DNA from: Pedobacter sp. KBS0701
Lineage (GTDB): Bacteria; Bacteroidota; Bacteroidia; Sphingobacteriales; Sphingobacteriaceae
Length of the DNA: 64,000 bases
Direction: 5' to 3'
NCBI RefSeq assembly: GCF_005938645.2
Contig: NZ_CP042171.1
Coordinates: forward strand, 4,216,001 to 4,280,000
The first letter of the stretch is position 1, and each line of letters starts with the position of its first letter. The position numbers and the translations under genes are program-made. Positions 28,301-37,218 of this stretch are shown here, piece by piece. The notes beneath the pieces were generated by a model. The model saw only the letters and a program-made list of their open reading frames with translations, was not told the origin of the DNA and ran no database searches.

Positions 28301-28611
28301 GTTTTTTGACCTGCTGATGTTGCTGGGGCGGTGCTTGCTGGTGTGGCAGGCGCTGTTGTTGTTGGGGCTGGTGCCGGGGAAGTAACAGGGCGCGAGCCAC
28401 CCAGCGGGTTTGGCGGTACTTTTACCGAATCAGCAGGTTTGGCCACCGGGACTTTTTTTGTTGTGTCTTGTTTTTTAGTTGTATCCTGCTGAAAATAGTA
28501 GCGGTTAAAATTCTTGTTTTCGCTATTAATTTTCGCAAACAACTGGGGGCTTGAAAGTAGGACAAGGCATAGGAATCCTGTCGTCCTGAGTAAAATGTTT
28601 CTCATTGGCAC
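25381..28611 (-). CDS. SusC/RagA family TonB-dependent outer-membrane transporter with a Pro/Thr/Ala-rich N-terminal linker (pair 2)
   Basis: The 1076-residue product has a signal peptide, then an unusual low-complexity stretch at about 40-100 (QQDTTKKQDTTKK, TSPAPAPTTTAPATPAS), then the carboxypeptidase-like domain (TITGIVVDEQKIGLPGVGIK), the LSDVVVVGYGTMKSKEV TonB-box region, the plug (VDVLKDGSGAAIYGTSANAGVILITTKKG) and the barrel ending GVNVGF. An in-frame ATG two codons later may be the true start. The linker is longer than in the other two SusC proteins of the window and may extend the domain into the periplasm. Weak LacI-like sites lie upstream (28705-28800). Confidence 0.94.
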   Translation of the reverse strand: MPMRNILLRTTGFLCLVLLSSPQLFAKINSENKNFNRYYFQQDTTKKQDTTKKVPVAKPADSVKVPPNPLGGSRPVTSPAPAPTTTAPATPASTAPATSAGQKTITGIVVDEQKIGLPGVGIKIQGKTGGAVTQENGKFSITVTAPTDVLVFSYIGYQSKSVPAGNGDAPLTINLTPSGAQNLSDVVVVGYGTMKSKEVTSAVAHVDTAQFRQSGARSPLDLIQGKVAGLNITRAGSSNPNSSPSVQLRGVVSVAGSASPLYVIDGIPGGNPDLLQQDDILSVDVLKDGSGAAIYGTSANAGVILITTKKGKPGPPTFNYSSYIRKEFVQNRLDFLSAEEFRAKINSGEINARDYGASEDLYGALINKGNLSQNHNLALSGGTDKTSYRASLNYRDLQGIALENGRKEYTGRLNINQKGFDDKLNIQLNLATNINNANLLSNGVTSDFFNNELNRSGWEEELGKNPTKPIYNPDGSYYYDNQSTNQYARLFNNTSYRKQQTTSADLKADFDITKGLKASVFGSMQRNSYLDGGYATLASEDSFENSDYPSGGYAFKNNFLSQAYAFEPTLQYNTVVADKHSFTALAGYSYRYNIEEGARMSTRGFLNDQFNEDNMEVGQALADGKASMGSYKNDNTLIAFFGRVNYAFDNKYLVQLILRREGSSRFGDNNKWGNFPAVSLGWNVTEEKFMENVKWVNYLKLRAGYGVTGNSGFANNASRVTLGPGGKYLYPDGSYRETYGPTRNPNPFLKWESKRETNIGADFTLFNSKLTGSLDLFDRTTKDLLDLYTTPQPPYIQNQIYANVGNISSRGIELALSYQAIKTKDFTFSMDFTGSTIKNTLNSYSNDVFAVKFKTFGGIGGAGDLGDAITTYEGEEVGIFYGKRFAGFDANGKWLFYNRNGQAVRNDQINNSKDKNLTDLAPLGNAIPKYYASYTANFTYKNFDFRVFLRGKFDYKILNTTALTYGNPFVTGSNYLRDAFGKYSEINDTFMYSDYYLENGTNVKIDEVTLGYNFKLKTKFIRNLRVYATGQNLATITGYSGNDPDFVQDTGLGPGIDSRGAYPSTRSFLFGVNVGF

Positions 28612-28704
28612 TCACTAGTTTAGTTTATAATTAGTTACGCAATGCGGCCAAATTTCACCAAATTAATAAGAGCTATGAAATTAATTAGTTACGATTAGGT
28701 TTTC

Positions 28705-28800
28705 CGCAAAACGATTTAGTAACGCCTTAAACACGGTTTTGTTTTAAAAAAAATGAAAACACCTTAAAATGTTACATTATAAGTAAAACAAAACTTTACT
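28705..28800. promoter_or_regulatory. Two weak operator-like sites upstream of SusC pair 2
   Basis: GCAAAACGATTTAGTA (28706-28721) matches the LacI core with two changes. AGTAAA and TTTACT flank a 7-base spacer at 28782-28800, the arms of the strong operators with altered spacing. They may bind the regulator weakly or be relics. Confidence 0.3.
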
Positions 28801-28870
28801 AATAAAACAAGTGCAGGAATTTATAAATAATAAAAAACAGGGTTAAAAATAACAAAATGAAAAAGCCTGA

Positions 28871-30043
28871 TTATTTAAGGTCATCAGTATGTTTTGGATA
28901 GGTAAATAATCCAAAACTAAGACCAGCTTTTGCAAACCAGGCTGATCGCTGAAAATAGGCATTGTATGTATCTTGTCCATAATAACCACCCTCTACAAAC
29001 AATCCTGCAGCACTAAAGCCACGTATCCTGTAGTGCAGAGTAGAATGAAAATTTATTCGATCCCGGAAAGTTGCTTTAGATAAATTATAAATGGGTCCAA
29101 CATTCATCGAGTTCGTGATGAAACTTGCAAAAAATTCTATCCTTAATTTTTCAACAGGATAATTTTCATCAGTTACATTATAAACATTTCGATTTTCATG
29201 ATCAACTATATTGCGCCCATATTTTGTGGACCATTTATAGGTATAAAATAAATTAAGCCTATTGGTACCATAAATATTATACTTTTTCATTCCTGGTGCC
29301 AATCCTGATGATTGGCCATAACCAAATTTTAAATACTGATTGAGGGTGTTACTGGCATTTTTCAGAAACATAATCCCATTAAATTCGACTACAAAATCAT
29401 CACTGAAATTACCGTTGTAGGTATTAAAATATCCCTTTTTACCCCAAGCCTTATCGGTACTGTTAAACTCTTCCCCATCCTGGCCGTTAGAATGATGATA
29501 ACCCTTAACAGAGAAACCAAAGTTATGACTCCTATCTTTTTTATAGAGCGCGCTATGAGTGATAAATAATTCACCTCCGGGCCGTGATGAAGCCGTACGC
29601 ACCGGTAGCGAACTATCTCCAACCGATTTGTCGTTATTAAAAATCCGCACTTCAAATTCAGGATTGAAATAAAGAGCAAACATAAGATAGCTTTCTTTTT
29701 CTTTATTTAAGTTTATTGTCCAGTTAAAAGGTGAAATATTAATGTAAGGGCTGATCTTAGCATCTAAAATCAAGCTTTTCCGGTCGGAAAAATCACTTTT
29801 GGTCATCCATCGCTTATTCGCAGCAAACGAAGCTTTTGATAAAAAAACAGAAGAGGAAATATCTTCATTGAAACTAAAATTATTTCGGTTTCTATCTACA
29901 AAATATTTAATTTGCTTAGGAAGTTCTGCATAAGGGACAGAATTTACCATTATGGTATCGTATCCAGACGGGTTCTGCGCAATTGATTTATTGGAAATAA
30001 AAAAAACGGCAATTAAGAGGGCAGTCGTTAAGGCTTTAATCAT
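28871..30043 (-). CDS. Outer-membrane beta-barrel protein, OMPLA (phospholipase A1)-like
   Basis: A 390-residue protein with a signal peptide (KSIAQ) and alternating amphipathic strands through to the C-terminus. The segment FSVKGYHHSNGQDGEEFNS matches the H-x-S-N-G active-site motif of outer-membrane phospholipase A (GYNHQSNG in the enterobacterial enzyme), which places the catalytic His and Ser correctly. A candidate for the third residue (Asn) is in the following NTYNGNF, but the SRSWN context is not kept. If active, it would cut phospholipids in the outer leaflet. It lies 96 bases behind lpxB on the same strand, in line with an outer-membrane role. The family call is tentative. Confidence 0.55.
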   Translation of the reverse strand: MIKALTTALLIAVFFISNKSIAQNPSGYDTIMVNSVPYAELPKQIKYFVDRNRNNFSFNEDISSSVFLSKASFAANKRWMTKSDFSDRKSLILDAKISPYINISPFNWTINLNKEKESYLMFALYFNPEFEVRIFNNDKSVGDSSLPVRTASSRPGGELFITHSALYKKDRSHNFGFSVKGYHHSNGQDGEEFNSTDKAWGKKGYFNTYNGNFSDDFVVEFNGIMFLKNASNTLNQYLKFGYGQSSGLAPGMKKYNIYGTNRLNLFYTYKWSTKYGRNIVDHENRNVYNVTDENYPVEKLRIEFFASFITNSMNVGPIYNLSKATFRDRINFHSTLHYRIRGFSAAGLFVEGGYYGQDTYNAYFQRSAWFAKAGLSFGLFTYPKHTDDLK

Positions 30044-30139
30044 GAGGTTAATTTTTTATTTAAAAATAACTCACGTTTTAAAATACCATCAATACCCAAC
30101 ACCGGGTATATTGTTGTTGATACTTACTCGACTAAAATT

Positions 30140-31246
30140 TTATCCTTTTAGCTTTTCTACAATCAATCTGGCTGTTTTTGCCGAAGCGCCTGGTTTGCCC
30201 ATAAGTAATAGCAGTTCGTCGTAATGTTTTAACATCTCGTTCCTGCCCTCGCCTGTTAAGATAATTTTGAGTTCTTCGTTTACCTTTTGGGGGTTACAAT
30301 CTTCCTGGATAAGTTCGGTTACAATCTTTTTGTTCACGATCAGGTTAACTAACGAGATGAACTTAATTTTCACCAACATCCGTGCGATGGCAATTGAAAT
30401 TGTGCCTCCTTTATAAATCACTACCTGTGGTACTTTAAACAAAGCAGTTTCTAATGTAGCTGTTCCTGAAGCTACAATTGCAGCATGGGCATGGTACAAT
30501 AAATTATAGGTATTGTTAAAAAGAAGATGAACTTTTTTGTCTCCCGTAAACTGGCGATAATAACTTTCGGTAAAGGTTGGTGCAGCAGCAATGGCAAAAA
30601 TATAATCGGGATGATTTTCGGTAATGCTTAACATCACCGGGAGTAAACGTTCTATTTCCTGCTTACGGCTACCTGGTAACAAGGCAATAATTTTTTCATT
30701 TCCTAATTGATGGCTTCTGCGGAAATTTAAGTCTGGTGTAAACTGCGCAATCTCATCTAATAATGGATTGCCCACATAATCTACCTGCATGCCCCATTCT
30801 TTATAGAAATCTACCTCGAAAGGCAGGATGCAGAACATATCATCCACAACCTTTTTGATTTTCAGCACCCGTTTCTGGTTCCAGGCCCAAACTTTGGGTG
30901 AGATATAATAACACACTTTTATGCCATTGGCCTTTGCAAATTCAGCAATTTTTAAGTTAAAACCAGGAAAATCGATCAAAATCAAAACATCAGGCTTCCA
31001 TTTTATAATATCTTCTTTACATGCTTTGAGGTTTCTGAAGATGGTGCGTAAGTTTAAAATTACCTCGGTAAAACCCATAAATGCCATATCAGCATAGTGT
31101 TTAACCAACTCGCCACCTTCGGCCTGCATTTTATCCCCCCCGAAATACCTGAATACCGCTCCGCCATCTTCGGCTTTTAAGGCTTTCATTAAGTTGGCGC
31201 CATGTAAATCGCCTGAGGCTTCTCCGGCTACGAGGTAGTATTTCAT
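30140..31246 (-). CDS. lpxB: Lipid-A-disaccharide synthase
   Basis: The 368-residue product starts MKYYLVAGEASGDLHGANLM, the hallmark of LpxB, and shows FPGFNLKIAEFAKANGIKVCYYISPKVWAWNQKR and LLPGSRKQEI. The enzyme joins UDP-diacylglucosamine and lipid X at the inner membrane to make the lipid A disaccharide. Length is normal. It follows surE and a small membrane protein gene on the same strand, an arrangement I know from other Bacteroidota. Confidence 0.96.
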   Translation of the reverse strand: MKYYLVAGEASGDLHGANLMKALKAEDGGAVFRYFGGDKMQAEGGELVKHYADMAFMGFTEVILNLRTIFRNLKACKEDIIKWKPDVLILIDFPGFNLKIAEFAKANGIKVCYYISPKVWAWNQKRVLKIKKVVDDMFCILPFEVDFYKEWGMQVDYVGNPLLDEIAQFTPDLNFRRSHQLGNEKIIALLPGSRKQEIERLLPVMLSITENHPDYIFAIAAAPTFTESYYRQFTGDKKVHLLFNNTYNLLYHAHAAIVASGTATLETALFKVPQVVIYKGGTISIAIARMLVKIKFISLVNLIVNKKIVTELIQEDCNPQKVNEELKIILTGEGRNEMLKHYDELLLLMGKPGASAKTARLIVEKLKG

Positions 31247-31254
31247 AATTTGTT

Positions 31255-31325
31255 ATGTATGATGTAAGATGGACAATGGAAGATGTAAGGTAAAATCCCC
31301 ATCATCAGCATTACACATTCCATTT
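31255..31325. repeat. Heptad-phased word repeat (ATG words, then CAT words)
   Basis: ATG starts at 31255, 31262, 31269, 31276 and 31283, each exactly 7 bp apart. After a short centre the reverse-complement words follow (CAT at 31302 region, 31309, 31316), so the element folds on itself. It fills the gap in front of lpxB. Confidence 0.8.
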
Positions 31326-31332
31326 TCCACCC

Positions 31333-31605
31333 TTAAAAAACTTTATATGCAAAGAATATAAAAGCACACAAAAACGTTGCCGCTAAAATACCTCTACCAA
31401 TATTTTCTTTGTTGTATTTAAAAAAGTATTGCATGGTATAAGCATTTATGGCAATGCCACCAATATATAACAGATCAGCTTTAGCAAGGGAAGCCACATG
31501 GTGAATAATGTACCAGGCAATTGAACAAAATATTGATGGTACAAGCAAACCAATGCCCAAACCTATCCACACCGAATTATTTAATCTTTTTAACTGATCA
31601 ATCAT
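31333..31605 (-). CDS. Small membrane protein between surE and lpxB
   Basis: A 90-residue protein with three hydrophobic helices (about 12-34, 45-62, 71-89) and a short charged start MIDQLKRLNN. No family is recognised. It sits 12 bases after the surE stop codon and upstream of lpxB, so it is probably co-transcribed. The position next to lpxB hints at a role near the inner membrane but no function can be claimed. Confidence 0.75.
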   Translation of the reverse strand: MIDQLKRLNNSVWIGLGIGLLVPSIFCSIAWYIIHHVASLAKADLLYIGGIAINAYTMQYFFKYNKENIGRGILAATFLCAFIFFAYKVF

Positions 31606-31617
31606 AATGGCAAGCGC

Positions 31618-32457
31618 TTAACCTAAATTAATGCCATCGGGCGCTGAAACTTTGGTACCCGCAGCTTTTGAATCGCTATTACCTATGAAATCCCAGCTGT
31701 TAAGGGCTTGTATAGCATGATGCGCCGTTAAATCAAACTGAACAGGAACAATAGAAACATAGTTGTGCTCCAATGCCCAAACGTCTGTGTCTTCTCCTTT
31801 ATCGAAATTTTCAAAAACACCCGTAAGCCAATAATATGGGCGTTTGTAAGGATCTGTCCGCTCATCAAATTCTTCCATCCACTTGGCATTGGCCTGGCGG
31901 CAAATCTTAACCCCTTTTAGCTTGTCACCTTTCGGGAAATTCACATTTAAAAGCGTGCCTTCGGGTAAACCATTCGCTAAAACCTGCTCACAGATATTTT
32001 TAATGTATTTTTTAGTACAACTGAAATCGGCATCGGCAGCAAAATCATCGAGAGAGAAACCAATAGATGGAATTCTTTCTATCGCACCTTCTACTGCAGC
32101 AGACATGGTGCCCGAGTACAGCACATTAATCGAATTATTTAGTCCATGGTTAATTCCTGATACACATAAATCAGGTTTTTTACCTTTAAAAATCTTATTT
32201 ACCGCTATTTTAACGCAATCAACCGGCGTACCGCTGCATTTATACATTTCTACGCCTGCATAAAGATCAACCTTATCAAAACGGATCGGTTTGCCAATGG
32301 TAATGGCATGGCCCATTCCACTTTGAGGTCTATCTGGTGCCACTACCACCACGTTGCCCAGCTCCTGCATTACCTCCATTAAATTCTTTATACCTGTAGC
32401 GGTAATCCCATCATCATTTACCACTAAAATATTTGGTTTTGTGCCCTGCTTTGTCAT
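31618..32457 (-). CDS. surE: 5'/3'-nucleotidase SurE
   Basis: I start at the ATG at 32455-32457 (MTKQGTKPNILVVNDDGITA), giving 279 residues; a longer frame adds only an unlikely hydrophobic extension. The NDDG metal-binding motif, APDRPQSGMGHAIT, CSGTPVDCVKIA, VSGINHGLNNSINVLYSGTMSAAVEGA are all typical of SurE, a metal-dependent nucleoside monophosphatase of the cytoplasm. It opens the surE - small membrane protein - lpxB unit and diverges from the M16 peptidase gene. Confidence 0.95.
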   Translation of the reverse strand: MTKQGTKPNILVVNDDGITATGIKNLMEVMQELGNVVVVAPDRPQSGMGHAITIGKPIRFDKVDLYAGVEMYKCSGTPVDCVKIAVNKIFKGKKPDLCVSGINHGLNNSINVLYSGTMSAAVEGAIERIPSIGFSLDDFAADADFSCTKKYIKNICEQVLANGLPEGTLLNVNFPKGDKLKGVKICRQANAKWMEEFDERTDPYKRPYYWLTGVFENFDKGEDTDVWALEHNYVSIVPVQFDLTAHHAIQALNSWDFIGNSDSKAAGTKVSAPDGINLG

Positions 32458-32556
32458 GCCTGTAAAAATACAGATTATAAATTCAAGGCACAATAAACCA
32501 TGGCTTATATACTAAAACCATTTATTCCTGGATTTTTAGTTTAGAAGTCAAAATTA

Positions 32557-32588
32557 TTTCGTTCACTGCCAGAAAGCATCTATATTTG
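32557..32588 (+). promoter_or_regulatory. Predicted Bacteroidota-type promoter of the M16 peptidase gene
   Basis: TATATTTG at 32581-32588 fits the TAnnTTTG -7 element exactly. A TTTC at 32557-32560 about 20 bases before it is a weak -33 element. The start codon is 90 bases downstream. Confidence 0.5.
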
Positions 32589-32677
32589 AACAAATAACTT
32601 ATTAAAAATGAATACTGTACTGGAGATCACACTTAAATCAACCGGTACACATTCATGATCATAAACCAAACAATTCA

Positions 32678-35611
32678 ATGAAATTTAAACTATTTACTTT
32701 GGCTTGTTTTCTAATTACAGGTTCTTTAGCGAAGGCGCAAACAACCTACCAATGGAAAACAGGAACTTCTGGTGGCTATACCTACAAGTACGTGACCAAC
32801 GATCCAACCAAAACACGTTTTTATACGTTAAAAAACGGTTTGACTGTAATTTTATCTCAAAACAACAAAGAGCCCAATATTACTTACAAAATGGCAGTAA
32901 GAGCGGGCAGTAATACCGATCCTCGTACCAATACCGGTTTGGCGCATTATTTAGAACACCTTTTATTTAAAGGAACAGATAAATTCGGAACACTAAATTA
33001 TGCTAAAGAGAAACCACTTTTAGACAAGATCGAAGCACTTTACGAAACGTACATCAAAACTACCGATCCGGCTAAACGTAAGGAGATTTATAAAGAAATA
33101 GACAAAACATCGGGCGAAGCTTCTAATTATTCTATCGCAAACGAATACGATAAAATGATGAAATCAATCGGAAGTAACTCTACCAATGCGCATACCGCGG
33201 TAGAAGAAACCGTTTACGAAGAAGACCTTCCATCAAATGCTATTGATAAATTCCTGGCTGTGCAGGCTGAGCGTTTCCGCGCTCCTGTTTTCCGCATCTT
33301 CCATACAGAATTAGAAGCTGTTTACGAAGAAAAAAACATCGGCATGGATAACGATGGTCGTAAAATGTATGAGAAAATGCTGTATGCATTGTTTCCAACA
33401 CATAACTACGGACAGCAGACCACCATTGGTACAATTGAACATTTAAAAAATCCATCATTAGTCGAAATCAGAAAATATTACAACAAATATTATGTGCCTA
33501 ACAATATGGCCTTAATTATGAGTGGTGATATTAATTATGATGATTTAATTAAAAAAATCGACAAAGATTTTGCTTATATGGTTCCTAAACCATTTGCACT
33601 TTACAATCCTGCGCCAGAAAAGCCATTAACCCAGGTTCAAACGGTTGATATTTACGGTCCAAGTGCCGAAAATTTATATATTGCTTACAGGGGCTTTGCC
33701 CAAAATACCCACCAAAGTTTACTTTTAGATTTAATCGGGAGCATTTTATCTAATGGCAAAGCAGGTTTAATGGACATCAACATTAACCAACAACAAAAGA
33801 TGTTGCGTGCAGGTGCGGGTTATAACTCGATGAAAGATTACGGAATCTTCATTTTATCTGGTTCTCCGAAAGCCGGACAAAGTTTAGAAGAGGCCCAAAA
33901 ATTATTATTAGAGCAGGTAGAATTGCTTAAAAAAGGCGAGTTCGACGAAAGCCTGATTAAAGCAACCGTGGCCAACATTAAATTGGCAGAACTGCAAAGT
34001 TTTGACAATAACGACGTTCGCGCAGATTTTGCCATGAATGCCTTTATCCAAAACCGCGGCACAGAATGGGATAAAACCCTGGCATCAACCGATGCAATGG
34101 CTAAAGTAACCAAAAAGGAAATTGTAGATTTTGCCAACAAGTTTTTCATTAATAACTATGCTGCTATCTTAAAACATAAGGGCGAAGACAAAGGCATTGC
34201 TAAAGTAGAAAAACCTATCATTACAGCGGTAAAAACCAATGCTAATGAAGTTTCGCCATTTACCAAAAACATTATTGATGCTCCTGTAAAACCTATCGCA
34301 CCTAAGTTTTTAGATTATACCAAAGACCTTAATTTTGGTAAAGCAGGTATTGCCGATGTAATTGCGATACAAAATACCGAAAATGGCATTTTCCGCATGG
34401 GTTACCGTTTTGATATGGGTTCTTATAACTACAAATTGCTGCCTTATGCTACGCAATACCTATCTTTCCTAAGTACTGATAAATATTCTGCAGAAGATAT
34501 TAATAAAGCATTTTATAATATTGCCTGTAGCTATAGCATCAATGTAGGTACTGATGTAACTACCGTTTCCATCACCGGTTTACAAGAGAATTTTGATAAG
34601 GCGGTGGCTTTACTTGAAGATGTTTTAGCACATTGCAAACCAAACGAAAAAGCTTTAGAAGATTTAAAAGGCCGGTTGTTAAAATCAAGAGATAATGCAA
34701 AATTAAATAAATCGTCAATTCTGAGTGGTTTAATGAGTTATGCACAGTATGGTGCAGATAATCCTTTTAATTACGGATTAACCAATGACGAGATCAAAAA
34801 CATGAAATCGGCAGATTTGATCTACATTTTACATAACCTTACCAATTACAAACACACCATTACTTATTACGGACCTAAAACATTGGCTGCATTTTCTGCT
34901 GATATTGTAAAGGCACATCCACTGGCAAAAGAATTTACTGATGCTGCGCCGGTTAAGAAATTTGTATATACCAAAACCGATTCGAACAAAGTATACTTTG
35001 CCGATTATGATATGGTACAGGCCGAAATCCGTTGGGTACGCAATGGTGGATTGTACGATCCGGCTAATGCTGCAAAAATTGCTTTATTTAACAATTATTT
35101 TGGCGGTGGCATGGGCTCGGTTGTATTCCAAACCATCCGCGAATCTAAAGCCTTGGCTTATTCTACCTTTGCCGTATATTCTTCTCCAAATACTAAAGAG
35201 AAAGAGAATACAATTGTTGCTTATGTAGGTACACAGGCCGACAAAATGAACGAGGCAGTTGCCGGTATGAATGAGTTATTAACCACCTTGCCTGAGTCCG
35301 ACAAATCATTCGCACTTTCTAAGTCCAACTCATTAAATGGTTTAGAAACCAGCCGCGTTACTAAAGACGGTATCATTTACAATTACCTTGCCGATAAAAA
35401 ATTAGGTTTTGATCACGATTCAAGAATTGATGAATACGCAAACCTGAAACCACTTACTTTTGCTGATATAAAATCGTTCCATCAGAACAATCTTTCGGGC
35501 AAGCCATACAGCTATTGTATTGTTGCTTCAGAGAAAAAAATCAACATGACTGATTTAGCAAAATTTGGCCCGGTAACTAAATTAAGCCTGGAGCAGATTT
35601 TTGGATACTAA
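32678..35611 (+). CDS. Secreted M16 family zinc peptidase (two-repeat, pitrilysin-like)
   Basis: The 977-residue protein starts with a signal peptide (LITGSLAKAQ). The inverted zinc motif HYLEH lies at residues 90-94 (GLAHYLEHLLFKGT), and the third ligand is expected in ELEAVYEEKN downstream. The C-terminal half is the inactive M16 repeat with FNNYFGGGMGSVVFQTIRESKALAYSTF. Two halves in one chain and nearly 1000 residues fit the bacterial pitrilysin-type peptidases that clear peptides in the periplasm. It is monocistronic: its own promoter, divergent from surE, and a strong terminator at 35677-35708. Confidence 0.93.
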   Translation: MKFKLFTLACFLITGSLAKAQTTYQWKTGTSGGYTYKYVTNDPTKTRFYTLKNGLTVILSQNNKEPNITYKMAVRAGSNTDPRTNTGLAHYLEHLLFKGTDKFGTLNYAKEKPLLDKIEALYETYIKTTDPAKRKEIYKEIDKTSGEASNYSIANEYDKMMKSIGSNSTNAHTAVEETVYEEDLPSNAIDKFLAVQAERFRAPVFRIFHTELEAVYEEKNIGMDNDGRKMYEKMLYALFPTHNYGQQTTIGTIEHLKNPSLVEIRKYYNKYYVPNNMALIMSGDINYDDLIKKIDKDFAYMVPKPFALYNPAPEKPLTQVQTVDIYGPSAENLYIAYRGFAQNTHQSLLLDLIGSILSNGKAGLMDININQQQKMLRAGAGYNSMKDYGIFILSGSPKAGQSLEEAQKLLLEQVELLKKGEFDESLIKATVANIKLAELQSFDNNDVRADFAMNAFIQNRGTEWDKTLASTDAMAKVTKKEIVDFANKFFINNYAAILKHKGEDKGIAKVEKPIITAVKTNANEVSPFTKNIIDAPVKPIAPKFLDYTKDLNFGKAGIADVIAIQNTENGIFRMGYRFDMGSYNYKLLPYATQYLSFLSTDKYSAEDINKAFYNIACSYSINVGTDVTTVSITGLQENFDKAVALLEDVLAHCKPNEKALEDLKGRLLKSRDNAKLNKSSILSGLMSYAQYGADNPFNYGLTNDEIKNMKSADLIYILHNLTNYKHTITYYGPKTLAAFSADIVKAHPLAKEFTDAAPVKKFVYTKTDSNKVYFADYDMVQAEIRWVRNGGLYDPANAAKIALFNNYFGGGMGSVVFQTIRESKALAYSTFAVYSSPNTKEKENTIVAYVGTQADKMNEAVAGMNELLTTLPESDKSFALSKSNSLNGLETSRVTKDGIIYNYLADKKLGFDHDSRIDEYANLKPLTFADIKSFHQNNLSGKPYSYCIVASEKKINMTDLAKFGPVTKLSLEQIFGY

Positions 35612-35613
35612 CA

Positions 35614-35655
35614 AGGTTAAGGGTTTGAAGGCGGAGGGTTTAAGGTAAACCCTTT
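35614..35655. repeat. Degenerate heptad-like AAGGGTTT repeat
   Basis: Directly after the M16 stop codon, GG pairs recur at 35615, 35622, 35630, 35637 and 35644 (steps of 7 or 8), followed by the reverse word AAACCC. It is a weaker member of the phased-word family. Confidence 0.5.
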
Positions 35656-35676
35656 GCCATAAAACTAAAATTGCAA

Positions 35677-35708
35677 GCGATTCCCGTTTCCGGGAATCGC
35701 TTTTTTTT
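35677..35708 (+). terminator. Intrinsic terminator of the M16 peptidase gene
   Basis: GCGATTCCCG (35677-35686), loop TTTC and CGGGAATCGC (35691-35700) make a perfect 10-bp stem followed by T8. Confidence 0.92.
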
Positions 35709-36149
35709 AGGTAAATAGTTAGTTTCTAGGCGGGTAATCGTTCAAATAAATTGAATGCCAAATACCAGCAGATGTTTCGTCATACGCTGAGCGATGAGTA
35801 TTTACTCCTAATAAAGGGAAAGCAGAGTCCGTAGCTTTTATTGGCATTTCTTCCGGCTTTCCGGTCCGATCTTTTTTGCCCATACCTAAACGCCCCCGCA
35901 GCAAAAAAGGATCTCCCCTTCAATCCGGTTTAAAAACGAAATTTCTGTTACTATTTAGAGCTGTAGAGCGCATAAAAGCATCTCCCAACCTTAGTCATTT
36001 TATCACTTCAGAAGCACAAAAAGACGTTTTCTGTTATCACTTGAGATATATTTCACGCTCGTTAACGCTATTTATCATCGATTGATTAGTTCATTAGTTG
36101 TGTAGCGCAGAAAAAAGCAAATTGTGTTTTCACATTTAACGGTCAACAG
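35709..36149. other. 441-bp region without a supported gene
   Basis: A minus-strand frame of 61 codons (35719-35904) and a plus-strand frame of 69 codons (35876-36085) are open, but neither has a recognisable family, signal sequence or operon context. They may be the remains of a repeat or of a small gene. Confidence 0.4.
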
Positions 36150-37199
36150 TTAAAAATACATCAATGTACTTAAAATCGCCTTCACCGAAAATTTAGCCCC
36201 GCAAACAAATTCATCAGCGGCGCCATAGTAAATCGTTAATTCATCTCCGTTAACAATGTGGCCGTTTGTAAATACCACTTCACCAAAGAAACCATGCAGT
36301 TCGTAATCTGCTGTTGGCACCATAATCGGTTCTTCGGTTCTGGTCAGTACTTTCGATGGATCATTTAAATCCATGAGAAAGGCGCCTAAACAATATTGAT
36401 GTTTTCCGTTTGCACCGTGATAGATTTCGAGCCAACCTGCTGCGGTTTTTATGGGTGCTGCACCGGCGCCCACACGGGCACTATCCCAGTAGTTAGGTCT
36501 CGTTTTAACAATACACTTGTGTTTGCCCCAATGGATTCCATCGGGAGATTCGGCCAGCCAGATATAATTACCACCCAGCGCCACACTACTAGGACGGTGC
36601 AAAGCATAAAATTTACCGTTAATGCATTCTTCAAATATGGCGCAGTCTTTATTATGGGGTGGGATAATCATTCCGTGTTTCTCAAAGATCTTCCAATCTT
36701 TTGTTGTTCTTAATCCAACCCCAACCCCATGGGCAGATACTGAAGTAAAGGTTAAATAGTAAGTTTTATCGATTAAGGATACACGGCAATCTTCAATGCC
36801 AAATGTTTCATCTTCTCCCTCACCCTGTAATAAAGGATAACCAGCTGGCTGATAAAATTTTATACCATCATCACTGCAAACCAATCTTAAATGAGACAAA
36901 GTGGTCAAATAATCAGCACCTTTATAATTGATCACCCTCGGATCGCCAGTATCCAAATCGGGATGATTTTCTGCTATGGCTATAATTTCAATTCCATTAT
37001 CTTTCAATACAGGGAAAGAAATAATACCTCTGGTTTGCTCAGGTCTTTCGGCAACCCGTATAAGCAGCCATGTTTTACCACCGAATGTAAAAACCCCCGG
37101 ATTTAAAAGACAAACGATTTCCAGTCCTGCCCTACTGGCACTTAGATCTTTTGGACATAAAATTGGGTTTTCGGGAAATCTTCTTGCGATATCGGGCAT
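36150..37199 (-). CDS. GH130 family beta-mannoside phosphorylase or mannosidase
   Basis: I start at the ATG at 37197-37199 (MPDIARRFPENPILCPKD), giving 349 residues. The five-bladed propeller of GH130 is visible in NPGVFTFGGKTWLLIRVAER, GDPRVINYKG, GIEDCRVSLIDKTYYLTFTSVS, NKDCAIFEECINGKFYALHRPS, YIWLAESPDGIHWG and YYGAADEFVCGA. No signal peptide is present, so it acts in the cytoplasm. Family members phosphorolyse or hydrolyse beta-mannosidic bonds, for instance in the core of N-glycans. This would complement the alpha-mannosidases elsewhere in the window, though it is not in the same unit. The subfamily, and so the reaction, cannot be fixed by eye. Confidence 0.87.
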   Translation of the reverse strand: MPDIARRFPENPILCPKDLSASRAGLEIVCLLNPGVFTFGGKTWLLIRVAERPEQTRGIISFPVLKDNGIEIIAIAENHPDLDTGDPRVINYKGADYLTTLSHLRLVCSDDGIKFYQPAGYPLLQGEGEDETFGIEDCRVSLIDKTYYLTFTSVSAHGVGVGLRTTKDWKIFEKHGMIIPPHNKDCAIFEECINGKFYALHRPSSVALGGNYIWLAESPDGIHWGKHKCIVKTRPNYWDSARVGAGAAPIKTAAGWLEIYHGANGKHQYCLGAFLMDLNDPSKVLTRTEEPIMVPTADYELHGFFGEVVFTNGHIVNGDELTIYYGAADEFVCGAKFSVKAILSTLMYF

Positions 37200-37218
37200 A
37201 AAAAATATTTTTAAAGCA

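Noticed and set aside
35719..36085. Two short overlapping open frames (61 codons minus, 69 codons plus) after the M16 peptidase gene
   Set aside because: No recognisable family, no signal or operon context, and they overlap each other on opposite strands; listed only as a gene-free region.
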